DNA of 32,894 nt from JBELHR01 sp049607205 (GTDB lineage Bacteria > Bacteroidota > Bacteroidia > Flavobacteriales > Flavobacteriaceae): assembly GCA_049607205.1 (NCBI GenBank), contig JBMYWH010000025.1:1-32894 (forward strand). Direction: 5' to 3'. This document shows positions 15,767 through 24,946 of the stretch, in pieces. A model generated the notes under the pieces. It searched no databases, was not told the DNA's origin, and saw nothing but the letters and a program-made list of their open reading frames with translations. How positions within the stretch are numbered: position 1 is the stretch's first letter; each line of letters starts with the position of its first letter. The position numbers and the translations under genes are program-made.

Positions 15767-17383
15767 TTAAAGATTAATTTTGATTAAAGCAGAAAGGTCA
15801 ATTCTTAAGCTGTCTGAATCTAGCAACATAACCACCTGGTCCGAAGCCGCATCAGTAGTGTTTAAATAAGCTGTTACACGAATTGATTTAGTTAAACTCA
15901 TTAAGTTAACATCCCCTTGGTCAAATTCCACTACAGAACTATCTTCCGCTGCACCACTACTCTTACCTTCTGCATCCACAGGAGCTGGAGAAAACATATC
16001 AATACTCTCAGTTGCAAATAAAACCGTATCGCTGCCATCTAAAAACTCTAGGACCACCGATCCTCCCATAGGCATGGTGTTGGTAGAATGAATATTGATT
16101 CTTAAATCACCTAAATTATCTAGATCACTTCCTAAATCAAAATCAATCACCTGATCCATAGGAATATTTTCAAAAGTCACCGCCATTGGAATTTCTACTT
16201 GAACAGCTCCTTGTATGGTGCTGCTGTTATCAAGAAAATTCTCATTAGGGTCCATATCATCTGGATTGGTATAAACTGCCAAATCAACTAAGAACTCACT
16301 TGGTTTAGAGCTGATCAAATCCGCAATATTAGAATTGGTATTGTTTATCTCTATCAATGAGGACACCGAAGTACCTTCAGCTCCCACAGCAGGCGCGTTG
16401 ATATCTTGTAAATTATCCGTTATAGGTCCATCTAAACGAATAGTTCCATCAGCTCCTACAGCTGAAATACCGCTTAGATCAATTCCCATGGGAATACCAA
16501 AAGAATTTTCAAAAGTCATACTGATCACAGGATCTGCAAAAAGCAACTCCCCATCTCCGAAGGCATCAAAAGCGTCAAACTCTAAACTCGTAGCATCCAC
16601 AGAGATAGTTTGAGTCTTGAAGTCTCCATAAATCAAGGTCGTTTGAACTCCATTTAATAGTACAGAAAATTCAAAATAACTTCCAGGTCCGAATTGATCT
16701 CCGATTTGACGAATAAGCTCAATAGAGATATCCATCAAAATGGTATTGTAAGAAGCCTCTCCGGAAACAGTCTTCGTGAAATCACCATAAAAATCCGACA
16801 AATCAAAAACTCTTACAACCTCAGTGTTGGAAGACCCGTCAAAAGAAGCCGAAAAAGATAAAGGACTATCATCAAGAGTACTTATAAATGTTGGTATTTC
16901 AACATCTATATTGCTTTGACTAGTGATATTGGTTTTGGCCGTAATTTGTATGGTTCCACCATCAAAAAAGGCTTTAGTTAATTCTTCATTATTTTCACTA
17001 AAAGGAGCAATATAAAGTTCCTTATAAAATTCTTGAGTTTCAGTAATGGCAATCGGTAAAGCAAAATCTTCTTCAGGAATTTCTAAATCAATCACGAAAG
17101 ACTGATTACCGATCTCAATAGCGTCTCCGAAACCTTGACTCGCAACTTCTTGATTGTACAGAAAAGTAATCACTCCTTGATCATTAGAACTAATATCTAG
17201 ATCATCGGAACTCACATCTTCTAAAAGTTCGGAAACTGAATATTCTACGTAGCCCACTGGTATGGCTAAGGCTCCATCCCAAGACACTTCTTGAATTTCG
17301 CCGTCAAAGTACGTTAGGTCGCAACTTGACATGGTTAGAATAGCTAGAAACAGCGTACCTACCCTGGTTAGTTTGGTTTTCAT
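15767..17383 (-). CDS. Large lipoprotein of unknown function
   Basis: A 538-aa protein with a lipoprotein signal ending MSSC (C21). The mature chain is acidic and rich in Asp, Ser, Ile and Val, with repeated beta-strand patterns (for example VDLAVYTNPDDMDPNENFLD and LGDLRINIHSTNTMPMGG). It is likely an elongated beta-rich outer-membrane lipoprotein. Similar proteins are found beside DUF5723 barrels in Bacteroidota, which suggests a complex. It is first in the operon. A -7 box (17437-17444) and a palindrome (17453-17466) lie upstream. Confidence 0.78.
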   Translation of the reverse strand: MKTKLTRVGTLFLAILTMSSCDLTYFDGEIQEVSWDGALAIPVGYVEYSVSELLEDVSSDDLDISSNDQGVITFLYNQEVASQGFGDAIEIGNQSFVIDLEIPEEDFALPIAITETQEFYKELYIAPFSENNEELTKAFFDGGTIQITAKTNITSQSNIDVEIPTFISTLDDSPLSFSASFDGSSNTEVVRVFDLSDFYGDFTKTVSGEASYNTILMDISIELIRQIGDQFGPGSYFEFSVLLNGVQTTLIYGDFKTQTISVDATSLEFDAFDAFGDGELLFADPVISMTFENSFGIPMGIDLSGISAVGADGTIRLDGPITDNLQDINAPAVGAEGTSVSSLIEINNTNSNIADLISSKPSEFLVDLAVYTNPDDMDPNENFLDNSSTIQGAVQVEIPMAVTFENIPMDQVIDFDLGSDLDNLGDLRINIHSTNTMPMGGSVVLEFLDGSDTVLFATESIDMFSPAPVDAEGKSSGAAEDSSVVEFDQGDVNLMSLTKSIRVTAYLNTTDAASDQVVMLLDSDSLRIDLSALIKINL

Positions 17384-17436
17384 GGTTGATTAATTTTGGT
17401 TTGGTTATAAACTGTAAAACTCAAAGGGTAGTATAA

Positions 17437-17466
17437 CAAATATATATCTTAATTCTTAATTAAGAA
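17437..17466 (-). promoter_or_regulatory. Promoter of the lipoprotein-DUF5723 operon with palindromic operator candidate
   Basis: Read on the minus strand, TATATTTG (17444-17437) is a perfect -7 box, about 54 bases before the ATG. Immediately upstream is the 14-bp perfect palindrome TTCTTAATTAAGAA (17453-17466), in the position between the -33 and -7 elements where a repressor or activator could bind. Confidence 0.55.
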
Positions 17467-17491
17467 ACTATTAACAGAAAACTGCCTACTG

Positions 17492-17598
17492 AAAAAAAAA
17501 AGGAAACCGTCTTCACGGCTCCCCTTAACTAACTCGAAGTGTTTCACTTCTACTTACCCTTTCGGATTATTTTATAATTCAAATAGTACCATCTTCCA
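17492..17598 (-). ncRNA. Candidate small RNA, about 105 nt, own promoter and terminator
   Basis: On the minus strand a perfect -7 box TATATTTG (17611-17604) predicts a start near 17598. The transcript then contains a hairpin GAAGTG/CACTTC with an AAA loop (17550-17536), whose flanks (GGGTAA... and ...TTAGTT) can pair further with internal loops. It ends in a stem with core CCGT/ACGG around GAAG (17522-17502), followed by ten Us (17501-17492). The next gene downstream has its own promoter, so this looks like an independent RNA rather than a leader. A long imperfect hairpin of about 100 nt with a terminator is what a 6S-type RNA (for example 6S-Flavo of this phylum) looks like, but that identity is only a suggestion. 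The alternative is a 3' UTR and terminator of the gene ending at 17688. Confidence 0.45.
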
Positions 17599-17687
17599 CA
17601 TTTCAAATATAGCTATAGACCTAGTCCATGAGCTTGTCCATGTTCTAAGTGACATGAATTTGTCTCTAAGCGCAGGATTTCTAAACA

Positions 17688-18203
17688 TTAACGCAACACA
17701 ACTCTAGTGGTAATTACCAGTCCGCTTCCGAGTTCCACACTACTAAGGCCCTTGAAGCTCGAGGGTAGGGCATAGCTTTGATAGCCAAAGGTCATGGGCA
17801 TGGTCTTGATACTGAAGTATACTTTACCTCCATTAGGAAACCTTCCTTTAAGTATGCAGTTTTGTGTATCGATCTGTCCGTTTAAATTACTGAGCTCTAA
17901 AAAAAGAAGGTCAAAGCATGCTCCATCCAACCGTTTAAGTGTTAGGTTTTTACTGGAAACCCCTGAATACACCCCTTTTGTTGGGGAGGCTAAACCTCTA
18001 GCGCTGCAATGAAGTGAACTTCCGAAAAGGCAGTAACCACTTTCGTTATAGGCTTTAGCATTGATTCCTGGAATTAAGTTCGAAAAGTTTAAGGTAATTG
18101 TGTCAGGACCGGTTTTCTGATTTAGACCATCGTTTTGATTGGATTGATCAGAGCTGAAATTATAATCTTGGAAAGATTTAGGGCTTGTGAGAGTGGCGAA
18201 CAT
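17688..18203 (-). CDS. Hypothetical protein, 171 aa
   Basis: I do not recognise this protein. It lacks a signal peptide and membrane segments. The C-terminal two thirds have a beta-sandwich look, with YSGVSSKNLTLKRLDGACFDLLFLEL and a G-rich turn FPNGGKVYFSI. That pattern is loosely reminiscent of extracellular domains in which a dGgxFdllsldl phrase recurs. It has four Cys residues (in SGYCLFGSSLHC, DGACF and QNCIL). The gene lies on the same strand as, and 95 bases downstream of, the LytTR regulator, so it could be a target or late member of that operon. A perfect 13-bp palindrome (18217-18229) lies just upstream. Confidence 0.6.
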   Translation of the reverse strand: MFATLTSPKSFQDYNFSSDQSNQNDGLNQKTGPDTITLNFSNLIPGINAKAYNESGYCLFGSSLHCSARGLASPTKGVYSGVSSKNLTLKRLDGACFDLLFLELSNLNGQIDTQNCILKGRFPNGGKVYFSIKTMPMTFGYQSYALPSSFKGLSSVELGSGLVITTRVVLR

Positions 18204-18216
18204 AGTGGTGAGTTTA

Positions 18217-18229
18217 GACCTTAAAGGTC
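18217..18229. promoter_or_regulatory. Palindrome upstream of the 171-aa gene
   Basis: GACCTT-A-AAGGTC is a perfect inverted repeat 14 bases before the start codon. It is a candidate operator or a short mRNA stem near the ribosome-binding region. Confidence 0.3.
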
Positions 18230-18298
18230 GTGATTCATCCTATACCATTGGTAAAAAAGGCTTTAAGCGCTCCAAATCTAGAACTAAGCGTTATGGAT

Positions 18299-19045
18299 TT
18301 AGTTAAAAACTGTTTGATCCCCTAGGAATTCGCTTTTCTTGCGACTGCTCAAAGGCACGCGATCTGCGTTGTCCATCAGAATCAAACTGTCTTGAAGGTA
18401 GACCTCTTTAATATGGTCCATATTGACTATGAAATTTCGATGACTCTGCTTAAAAGGATGTCCTTCCAGGAGATTTCGGACCTTCTTTAAACTGGCTTTT
18501 GCCAAGAATTTATGGTCTTGAGTAACAATATCTACATATTTATTCTGACTCTCGAAATAGAGAATCTCTTCAAATTTCACTTTGACTAGGGCCTGTTTTT
18601 TCTGCACAAAGAAATAATCCTTTTTGATTAGGGCTTGATCCTCGCTCAGACTTTCATCCTGCTGATAAAAACTCTCCAGGGCCAGTTGTATGGAATAGGC
18701 CAGTTCTAAAGGATTAAAAGGTTTAATCAGATACTGATAAGGTTTAAAGCTCCTCGCCTTGTCAAAAATTATCTTACTAGTGATACTGGTCAAGAAAAGA
18801 AAAGGGATTTCGCGATGGCTTCTATGAAGTTCCGAAGCAATCTCCAGACCCACAAATTCACCTTGAGCCATGATATCAAGTATAATCACATCCACAGCTT
18901 CTTTATTCAAGATATCAAAAAATTCTTCAGCGCTCCCAGCGCCAAAAAACCCATAGCCCCCCTTTACCAATTGCTCTTCTAACAGAACGCGTTGCTCCTT
19001 CTCATCCTCAAAAACAAGAATCTGTACCTTTTGCTCTTTCATCAT
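18299..19045 (-). CDS. LytTR-family response regulator
   Basis: A 248-aa regulator. The receiver domain (about 5-125) has E13/D14, phosphoacceptor D57 (VIILDIMA), a T/S pair in FLTSITS and the Lys of YLIKPF. A LytTR domain (about 145-245) follows, with ILYFESQNKYVDIV and FKQSHRNFIVN. Its ATG overlaps the kinase stop (ATGA, 19045-19042), so the pair is coupled. An ATG one codon downstream is equally possible. Unlike the pair at 3972-5766, this regulator is encoded after a kinase of the classical HisKA type rather than a LytS type. Confidence 0.9.
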   Translation of the reverse strand: MMKEQKVQILVFEDEKEQRVLLEEQLVKGGYGFFGAGSAEEFFDILNKEAVDVIILDIMAQGEFVGLEIASELHRSHREIPFLFLTSITSKIIFDKARSFKPYQYLIKPFNPLELAYSIQLALESFYQQDESLSEDQALIKKDYFFVQKKQALVKVKFEEILYFESQNKYVDIVTQDHKFLAKASLKKVRNLLEGHPFKQSHRNFIVNMDHIKEVYLQDSLILMDNADRVPLSSRKKSEFLGDQTVFN

Positions 19046-20529
19046 TTTTCTTTCTTAAAATTCATCACAATTTTCTGATCCTCCCCGTAATCAATCACCT
19101 CAAGTTTGATTCCATTCTGGGCCGCTAAGCGCTTACAAATGGTTAAACCCAGTCCTATACCTCGATCTCTTTGCACCAAATTACTCCCACCTTTACGGGT
19201 CAGAAATTTAATTTGATCCTCACTTAAGTGCAAGCCTGTATTATAGAAACTCAAAACACTACCATCAATCTCCACACAAATTTCTCCGTTTTCACTTGTA
19301 TACTTAAGTGCATTGTCAAACAAGTTTCTCAAAATAACTCGAGTACTGTCCAGATCAAAATAGGCTTTCCCTTGGCTAAGCACCTCCTTTTTATAATCCA
19401 AACCGCGATCCGCAAATCGGTCCTTAAAATTATAAGCCACCTGATTGACCACAATTTCGATTTCATGCCTGCCAGGCCTAAAAGCAATCTGCTTGCTTTG
19501 ATCCATGGTCCAATACAATAAATTATTCAAGGACTGATTCAAAACCTGCGCCTTTTTCAATTGATTCTCCGGCAACAACAAACTAGCCGCTTGGGTTCTT
19601 AAATCATGAGACAGAATAGAATAAATCATATGTAAATTCTGATTCAAACGCCTCACTTTGAAATACTGAAACACAAAACCCAGCAACAAAGCCAAGCTAA
19701 ACAAAGCTATAATCCCATATAGCACCTTAAACTTGCGTTCCAAGGCGATGATTTCATTTCTCTTAGCAACTTCAAACTCCTTTTCTTGATCCAGAAGGTC
19801 ATAAATCTTATCCCGATTCCAGATGCTATCCTTCCATTTATTATGTTCTAATAAATATTCAAAACCCGCCTTATAATCCTCCCGATTCCTCTCCACAATC
19901 GCCATATTAAAAGCAGCATTTTTCTTCGCTAAGAAATCATCTGTAGTCTTAGAAAGCTCATAGCCCTTCTTGAAATAATCAATAGCAACGCTATCTTGGT
20001 ACTGATAGTAATAAACATTAGCTAAATCGAGATAAGCGTAGGTCTTAATTATATCCGTATCTGCATTTTGCAGAGCAAGCTTTAAATAATACTCGGCTTT
20101 ATCATAATCCTTCAAGTGTATATAAGCCCCTCCTATATTCTGATAAAACTCTAATCGAGTTCTCCCTTGTATTAAAGGAGAATCCTCAACTAAAGTATAT
20201 TTTTCAATGGCCTTAGAATACTTCTTCTGACTATATAAAATATTCCCTTGATTAAACAAAACCAAGTCATATAGTTCAAAAGATTGTGGAATTCGAGAAA
20301 GAACATCTAGAGCTTCCTTATCCAAATCCTTAAAGGAATATGCCCGACCCTTCATCAAATGATATAATGGATCTTCAGAACTAAAAGTATTTATATAATT
20401 AGCAAGAGAATCCATCTCTCGGCCGTCAAAATACTTATAAGCTTTTGCTAATTGAGAATCTTTTATTTTATATTCTTGAGTTTGGAAACTCATTCCAAAA
20501 AAAGAAAACAAGATGAGCAAAAAATACAC
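19042..20529 (-). CDS. TPR-containing sensor histidine kinase
   Basis: A 495-aa membrane kinase. A signal peptide/anchor (1-16) is followed by a periplasmic stretch of about 220 residues made of tetratricopeptide-like repeats (for example VLFNQGNILYSQKKYSKAIEKY, FYQNIGGAYIHLKDYDKAEYYL and AYLDLANVYYYQYQDSVAIDYF). A coiled segment (240-268), one membrane helix (about 269-290) and a cytoplasmic kinase follow. H308 in YSILSHDLRTQ is the phosphoacceptor, the N box is LRNLFDNALKYT and the G box is DRGIGLGLTICKRL. TPR sensors of this design are common in Bacteroidota. The ligand is unknown; the small gene two bases upstream may encode a partner. Confidence 0.9.
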   Translation of the reverse strand: MYFLLILFSFFGMSFQTQEYKIKDSQLAKAYKYFDGREMDSLANYINTFSSEDPLYHLMKGRAYSFKDLDKEALDVLSRIPQSFELYDLVLFNQGNILYSQKKYSKAIEKYTLVEDSPLIQGRTRLEFYQNIGGAYIHLKDYDKAEYYLKLALQNADTDIIKTYAYLDLANVYYYQYQDSVAIDYFKKGYELSKTTDDFLAKKNAAFNMAIVERNREDYKAGFEYLLEHNKWKDSIWNRDKIYDLLDQEKEFEVAKRNEIIALERKFKVLYGIIALFSLALLLGFVFQYFKVRRLNQNLHMIYSILSHDLRTQAASLLLPENQLKKAQVLNQSLNNLLYWTMDQSKQIAFRPGRHEIEIVVNQVAYNFKDRFADRGLDYKKEVLSQGKAYFDLDSTRVILRNLFDNALKYTSENGEICVEIDGSVLSFYNTGLHLSEDQIKFLTRKGGSNLVQRDRGIGLGLTICKRLAAQNGIKLEVIDYGEDQKIVMNFKKEK

Positions 20530-20531
20530 GA

Positions 20532-21026
20532 CTAGCCTTTTGTACCTTTGTTAATCGTAGTAACTGTCCCACGATCACCCTCAGGATCTTCATTAACCAC
20601 TCTTACTAAAGCTGCGGAACAGGATTCCATGTTTGGAAACTCAAAACTGTATTGAAATTGCACATGTATCAGGTTAAATTCCGTTGGATCTGCTTGGGTG
20701 TTTCTGTATTCAAGACCAAAATCTCTTACTAAGGTATCCATCTCTTGGATACTGGTCTTATAATTTCGAGCGCCATTATAGCTTAGAAATAAGCTTTGCT
20801 CCTCATTGAGGAACAAACCAGAGGCCAATCCATCTTCTTGAAGAGCATCTAATTCCTTAGGGACAAAGGCCATGATATTGACTAAATAAGAATCTGAAGA
20901 ACTACCCTTGACGATGTTTACCACGGGCTCATTACTCGCGAAGTGGTCTGAAATAGGGTCTGCATTTACTTGAGTAGAAAAGTTCACATGAATCTTCACT
21001 CCTCCAATGCTGGTATTCGTTTTCAT
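20532..21026 (-). CDS. Hypothetical protein, 164 aa, first gene of the kinase operon
   Basis: I do not recognise this family. The product is soluble with no signal peptide, mixed alpha/beta by eye, with VKIHVNFSTQVNADP near the start and FQYSFEFPNMESCSAALVRVV near the end. It ends only two bases before the kinase start, and a good promoter lies upstream (21054-21083). Co-transcription with a TPR kinase and LytTR regulator is therefore very likely. It may modulate the two-component system or be a small effector; nothing in the sequence decides this. Confidence 0.7.
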   Translation of the reverse strand: MKTNTSIGGVKIHVNFSTQVNADPISDHFASNEPVVNIVKGSSSDSYLVNIMAFVPKELDALQEDGLASGLFLNEEQSLFLSYNGARNYKTSIQEMDTLVRDFGLEYRNTQADPTEFNLIHVQFQYSFEFPNMESCSAALVRVVNEDPEGDRGTVTTINKGTKG

Positions 21027-21053
21027 TTTTTAATGAGGTATTGGTTAGTAGGA

Positions 21054-21083
21054 TAAATGTAATTGAAAATTCTGAATATCAAA
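21054..21083 (-). promoter_or_regulatory. Bacteroidota-type promoter of the kinase operon
   Basis: On the minus strand a TTTG -33 element (21083-21080) and a TACATTTA -7 element (21061-21054) are separated by 18 bases, which is within the normal spacing. The -7 ends 27 bases before the ATG at 21026. Confidence 0.6.
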
Positions 21084-21147
21084 TGTTTATATATGCAATT
21101 TTACATGATGCAGGACTCAGTGAATTTCAAGTTTTCAATAAAACACA

Positions 21148-21181
21148 AAAAAGCTCCCTAGAACTTTAACCTTCTAGGGAG
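21148..21181 (-). terminator. Intrinsic terminator of the DUF4374/TonB-receptor unit
   Basis: A perfect 10-bp stem, CTCCCTAGAA (21154-21163) with TTCTAGGGAG (21172-21181) and an 8-base loop. Read on the minus strand it is followed by a run of Us (21148-21152). It lies 25 bases after the lipoprotein stop. Confidence 0.9.
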
Positions 21182-21205
21182 TGTAGTTTTAATGTTTTTG
21201 AGGGT

Positions 21206-22420
21206 TTATCTATAAATCCCTTGAACGAAGATATTTCCTCCATCCAATTGCGCTCCTTGAACTGCAGTAGTTCCATTCAAGGCCCAGATATAAGCATTTT
21301 CTCCAACAGGACTCACAGCAATATGATAATCATTTCCATCTTGAGCTCCCGATTGGTAATACCACATATCAGATAAGGGAATATTAGGAATCAAGTCCAC
21401 ACTTGAAGCATCCAAATTGATCGAATACATCGCATAAGAATTATCAGATTCTATAGCATTGTCTTGAATAGCTGCATAGAATTTTCCATTTCCACCATCA
21501 TGCCAGTTCACAGAACTGCGACTCCCCCCAAGTTTGGAAGTGATATTAAGCACATAATCATCATAAGTACCCTCGGCATTCAACCTGGTAATCACAGCAT
21601 CTGATCCTCCAGTAGTCATATTGATTTGATAGACCTTATCATTATACACATGCATAGAACGACCTCTATATCCATAGGTATCTCCTTGTGAAGCCTCAGA
21701 TAATACCGTTGTAGGGTTTTCTAAACTTGGCCAGTCCAATACAAGAGTCGCCATAGCCGCAGGACGCTGAGCATCACTACTTCCAGATTCTCCAAGTTTG
21801 CGGTACCCCGTTCCATAAAATAATTTATCACCCAGTACCACTGGAGCATCAACTCTGAAGATATAATCATCCCCTACCTGATATTCACCAAGTACAATAT
21901 TGTCATAGTCCTCTAAGGTTAAACCCGGTAAACCAAGTTTCACAATTTGAAGCGTAATCGTAGTCACTGCAGTTTCCTCATTGTATTCATTTACTACATT
22001 ATGAGCAAGTAAGTAATCATCTCCAATAGCTCCAAATCTAGGGTATAAGCCTACATATTGATCTATGGAAACATAAGCAGTTTGATCATAGCTGTCCACA
22101 CCATCAAATTCCAATTCTGAGATCGTTCCTCCTCCATAATTCAAATTGTAAATGCGGTCACCAGCAGTAAGAACTCGAGCAGAACGAACTCCGTCCATCT
22201 CATATCCGGTGTTTTCAAAGGTGATATTACCTGAAGTTAAATCGCTTAAAGGTTGCATGAAAACTGCAACACTCTCGTCAGGATCTGTTACATCGGCAGC
22301 AATGTGAAAAGGAGTTCCTGTTTCTGGTTCTACCACAGGACTGTCTGTAGTATCGGTACATGAGGCTAAGCTCAAGCTTAAAATGGCGGCGGGCAATACC
22401 CCTAGTTTTAAATAATTCAT
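21206..22420 (-). CDS. DUF4374-family lipoprotein, XusB-like candidate siderophore-binding protein
   Basis: A 404-aa lipoprotein with a canonical lipobox LASC (C21). The mature chain shows repeated beta-blade patterns (for example GDRIYNLNYGGGTISELEF, LVLDWPSLENPTTVLSEA and KVYQINMTTGG), consistent with a beta-propeller. The overall sequence has the look of DUF4374. In Bacteroides the DUF4374 protein XusB is a surface lipoprotein that captures ferric enterobactin and works with the TonB receptor XusA. Here the gene is 10 bases downstream of a TonB-dependent receptor, the same pairing. I therefore infer a role in uptake of a siderophore or similar metal chelate; the ligand is unknown. Confidence 0.8.
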   Translation of the reverse strand: MNYLKLGVLPAAILSLSLASCTDTTDSPVVEPETGTPFHIAADVTDPDESVAVFMQPLSDLTSGNITFENTGYEMDGVRSARVLTAGDRIYNLNYGGGTISELEFDGVDSYDQTAYVSIDQYVGLYPRFGAIGDDYLLAHNVVNEYNEETAVTTITLQIVKLGLPGLTLEDYDNIVLGEYQVGDDYIFRVDAPVVLGDKLFYGTGYRKLGESGSSDAQRPAAMATLVLDWPSLENPTTVLSEASQGDTYGYRGRSMHVYNDKVYQINMTTGGSDAVITRLNAEGTYDDYVLNITSKLGGSRSSVNWHDGGNGKFYAAIQDNAIESDNSYAMYSINLDASSVDLIPNIPLSDMWYYQSGAQDGNDYHIAVSPVGENAYIWALNGTTAVQGAQLDGGNIFVQGIYR

Positions 22421-22430
22421 AAGTGTTTGT

Positions 22431-24827
22431 TTATAGAATGTTTATATTAAGTTTTACATAAAAAGCTCTTCCAGGAAGTTGAATTCCGAAGTTGTCATAG
22501 ACCTGCTTATCCGCAAGGTTCTGCACATCAAAACTCAAAGAAGTCGCATTGGGAAAGACATAGACCAAGCCCATATTATTCACAAATTGAGTCGGGAGAA
22601 TATCTTTATTATCCTTTCCTATATTTTCAAAATGACGGTAATACCAGTGCACATATCTTGCAGACCATACCAGATTCAAATTCCCTTTCAAATTCAATAA
22701 GTGGGCAAAATCATATTGAGCCGAAGTATTGAACTGGAAAAAAGGTTCATTTTTCATTCGGGATTTGTAATAGATGTTTTCGCGTCCGTTGATATCTGTT
22801 TTAGACAAATAGCGGGTATCATTATAAGAGGTGGAAAAGTTCGCACTCAAGTGCTCCCCATAAGAATAATCCAAACCAAGGTCTATTCCTTTGGACCCAA
22901 CTTTTCCAAAATTCTCATAGGTGAAGGTGTCTATCCCACTAACGACCTGAGTGCTGCGCTGAATCAGATTAGAGACATTCCTATAAAACAAGTTACTGCT
23001 CAATCCATAAGTACTTCTACCCACTTTTTTATTAAGTAACCTCAGCCCTAGATTATAGTTATAACTGATCTCAGGCTGCAAGCCATAAGCGGGATTTACG
23101 TTCTGGGAAGCGTTCCCAAAAAGTTCATCAGCCACAGGCAATCTCACGGCTTTTTCGGCCGAAAACTGCATCAATAGATCCTCTTTCAAATAGTAATTCA
23201 AACCTAGTCCATAGCCCCAATTGGAATCCTTCATATCGTGATAAATGGGATAATACACACCGTTTTGTATCTGATATTCCACTGAAGAAGTGGCATAATA
23301 ATAATGTTTGCTAAACAGGGTCATGTCCAATTTACCCTCATAGAAACTTCGAGAATAAGCAAGTCCTGTAATGTTCTTGAGCATATTAGATTCATTATCC
23401 TCGGTATCCCCTCCAAGGACTGCTTCTGTATTATAGCCCGATCTCGTGTAATCAGAAAAGACCACATTCAAACTCAAATCACTTTGCTCATCTATGTCAT
23501 AGGCTAAATTCTCCCTGAGTATCCATGTTTTTTCGTTGGTAAAGATGTTTTGGGCCGATCCGGCCTCTCCACGAGGATATTCTAATCCTTGATCAGCGCC
23601 GGGATGAGGAATCAAATCCCCATTCCAATCGTAGCGATTTCTAGTGGTATCCACCAAATGGCGATCGGCATCTGAATAGGCCACATAAGACTGTAAGTTC
23701 AAGCCCTCAATTCCCAAATCCGATTTCTTGTATTGCAAGGAAGGACTCAAGTTCTTTTGGGTATAGAAACGCTCCCCAAAAGGCTTGATCATGGTCGCTC
23801 CATGCTGCACCTCTTTATAAGTATCGGTATATAGCATACTGATCAAAAATTCATCCGCCCAGTTGCGATCGGTCACTCCAATATCAAATTTGGTCCCTAT
23901 ATTTTCATAAGCATCATGAAAGCGTTCTGCCCTGACTGGCACAGGAGTAATTCCATCCACAATAAAGACATCATCTCCCCAAACCTCATAATTATTATCC
24001 GAGTAATTATAGAAGATTTGGCCCTGGAAGGTGAAGCCATTTTCCAAGCGCATACTACCTTGAGTAGACACTTGATGGGTATTGAATGACCCACCACTAT
24101 AGGATAAATTCAAGCTAGAATCACTGCTTTTCTTAGTCACAATATTAATTGCTCCTCCAAGAATATCCCCACCTAATTCGGCAGGTACAACTCCTTTATG
24201 CACCTCAACACGCTCGATAGAATTGGTCGGAATCGAAGCAAGAGAATAAGACTCCCCATAATAATCCATAGGAACTCCATCTATAAAAATTTTCACGGCA
24301 TTCCCGGTAAGTCCATTGATACTATAAGAAACATCACTCCCGAGTCCACCTTCCTGTCTTACCGTGATTCCCGCAACACGGTCCACCACTTGATTCAACT
24401 GCACACTCTGACGGGATTGCTCCTCTAACTGAACAGATTCACTGGCAAAACCCGCTAATTCGGTAGCGGCCTCCCCAGTCCTTCCTTGAATTTGAACAGT
24501 CTCTAAGGCCGTCGCCTCTTCTTTAAGACTTATGCTAAAACGAGAACTGGTTTGGGCCGCAATTTTTAATTTCTGACTCTGATAACCCACTGAACTGATG
24601 CTCACTTGTAAAGAATCCTTTGAGCTGCGAACCTGCATGGATAAAAAACCATTTTCATCACTGTGACCTCCTTGTTTAAGGTCTTCAAAATAAATGGAAA
24701 CATAGGGTAAAGGATTAGCAGTTGCGGCATCGCGAATTTGAAATTCGAGTGCAGTATCTTGCGTGTTTTGACTCCACAAGGGCAAGCAATAAATACTTAA
24801 AACCAGGATCAAAATTAGTCTAGGCAT
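22431..24827 (-). CDS. TonB-dependent outer-membrane receptor (XusA-like, probable siderophore receptor)
   Basis: A 798-aa receptor. A signal peptide (MPRLILILVLSIYCLPLWSQ) is followed by a carboxypeptidase-like regulatory domain (about 25-105, with ATANPLPYVSIYFEDLKQGG), a TonB-box-like ETVQIQG, a plug domain (about 120-230, ending GGAINIVTKK) and a beta-barrel ending with an aromatic-rich strand (GRAFYVKLNINIL). An upstream in-frame ATG at 24851 is not used, because the internal Met gives a clean signal peptide. It transports its ligand with energy from a TonB complex. An AraC/PchR-like regulator gene is upstream on the same strand and a DUF4374 lipoprotein is downstream, so iron-chelate uptake is the best guess. 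Confidence 0.9.
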   Translation of the reverse strand: MPRLILILVLSIYCLPLWSQNTQDTALEFQIRDAATANPLPYVSIYFEDLKQGGHSDENGFLSMQVRSSKDSLQVSISSVGYQSQKLKIAAQTSSRFSISLKEEATALETVQIQGRTGEAATELAGFASESVQLEEQSRQSVQLNQVVDRVAGITVRQEGGLGSDVSYSINGLTGNAVKIFIDGVPMDYYGESYSLASIPTNSIERVEVHKGVVPAELGGDILGGAINIVTKKSSDSSLNLSYSGGSFNTHQVSTQGSMRLENGFTFQGQIFYNYSDNNYEVWGDDVFIVDGITPVPVRAERFHDAYENIGTKFDIGVTDRNWADEFLISMLYTDTYKEVQHGATMIKPFGERFYTQKNLSPSLQYKKSDLGIEGLNLQSYVAYSDADRHLVDTTRNRYDWNGDLIPHPGADQGLEYPRGEAGSAQNIFTNEKTWILRENLAYDIDEQSDLSLNVVFSDYTRSGYNTEAVLGGDTEDNESNMLKNITGLAYSRSFYEGKLDMTLFSKHYYYATSSVEYQIQNGVYYPIYHDMKDSNWGYGLGLNYYLKEDLLMQFSAEKAVRLPVADELFGNASQNVNPAYGLQPEISYNYNLGLRLLNKKVGRSTYGLSSNLFYRNVSNLIQRSTQVVSGIDTFTYENFGKVGSKGIDLGLDYSYGEHLSANFSTSYNDTRYLSKTDINGRENIYYKSRMKNEPFFQFNTSAQYDFAHLLNLKGNLNLVWSARYVHWYYRHFENIGKDNKDILPTQFVNNMGLVYVFPNATSLSFDVQNLADKQVYDNFGIQLPGRAFYVKLNINIL

Positions 24828-24946
24828 GAGTTCTTTGAGGTTTGGGACCACAAAGATTATTTTTATTTAGACTAATTCTACATAAAGAATGTTAATTATT
24901 TCTTAATTTTAAAAGAGAGGTGAGCTAAGCCCTTGACACCACTAGG

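Noticed and set aside
24852..24946. A Fur-type iron box before the TonB receptor gene
   Set aside because: The sequence is AT-rich and gives only partial matches; no clear palindromic site.
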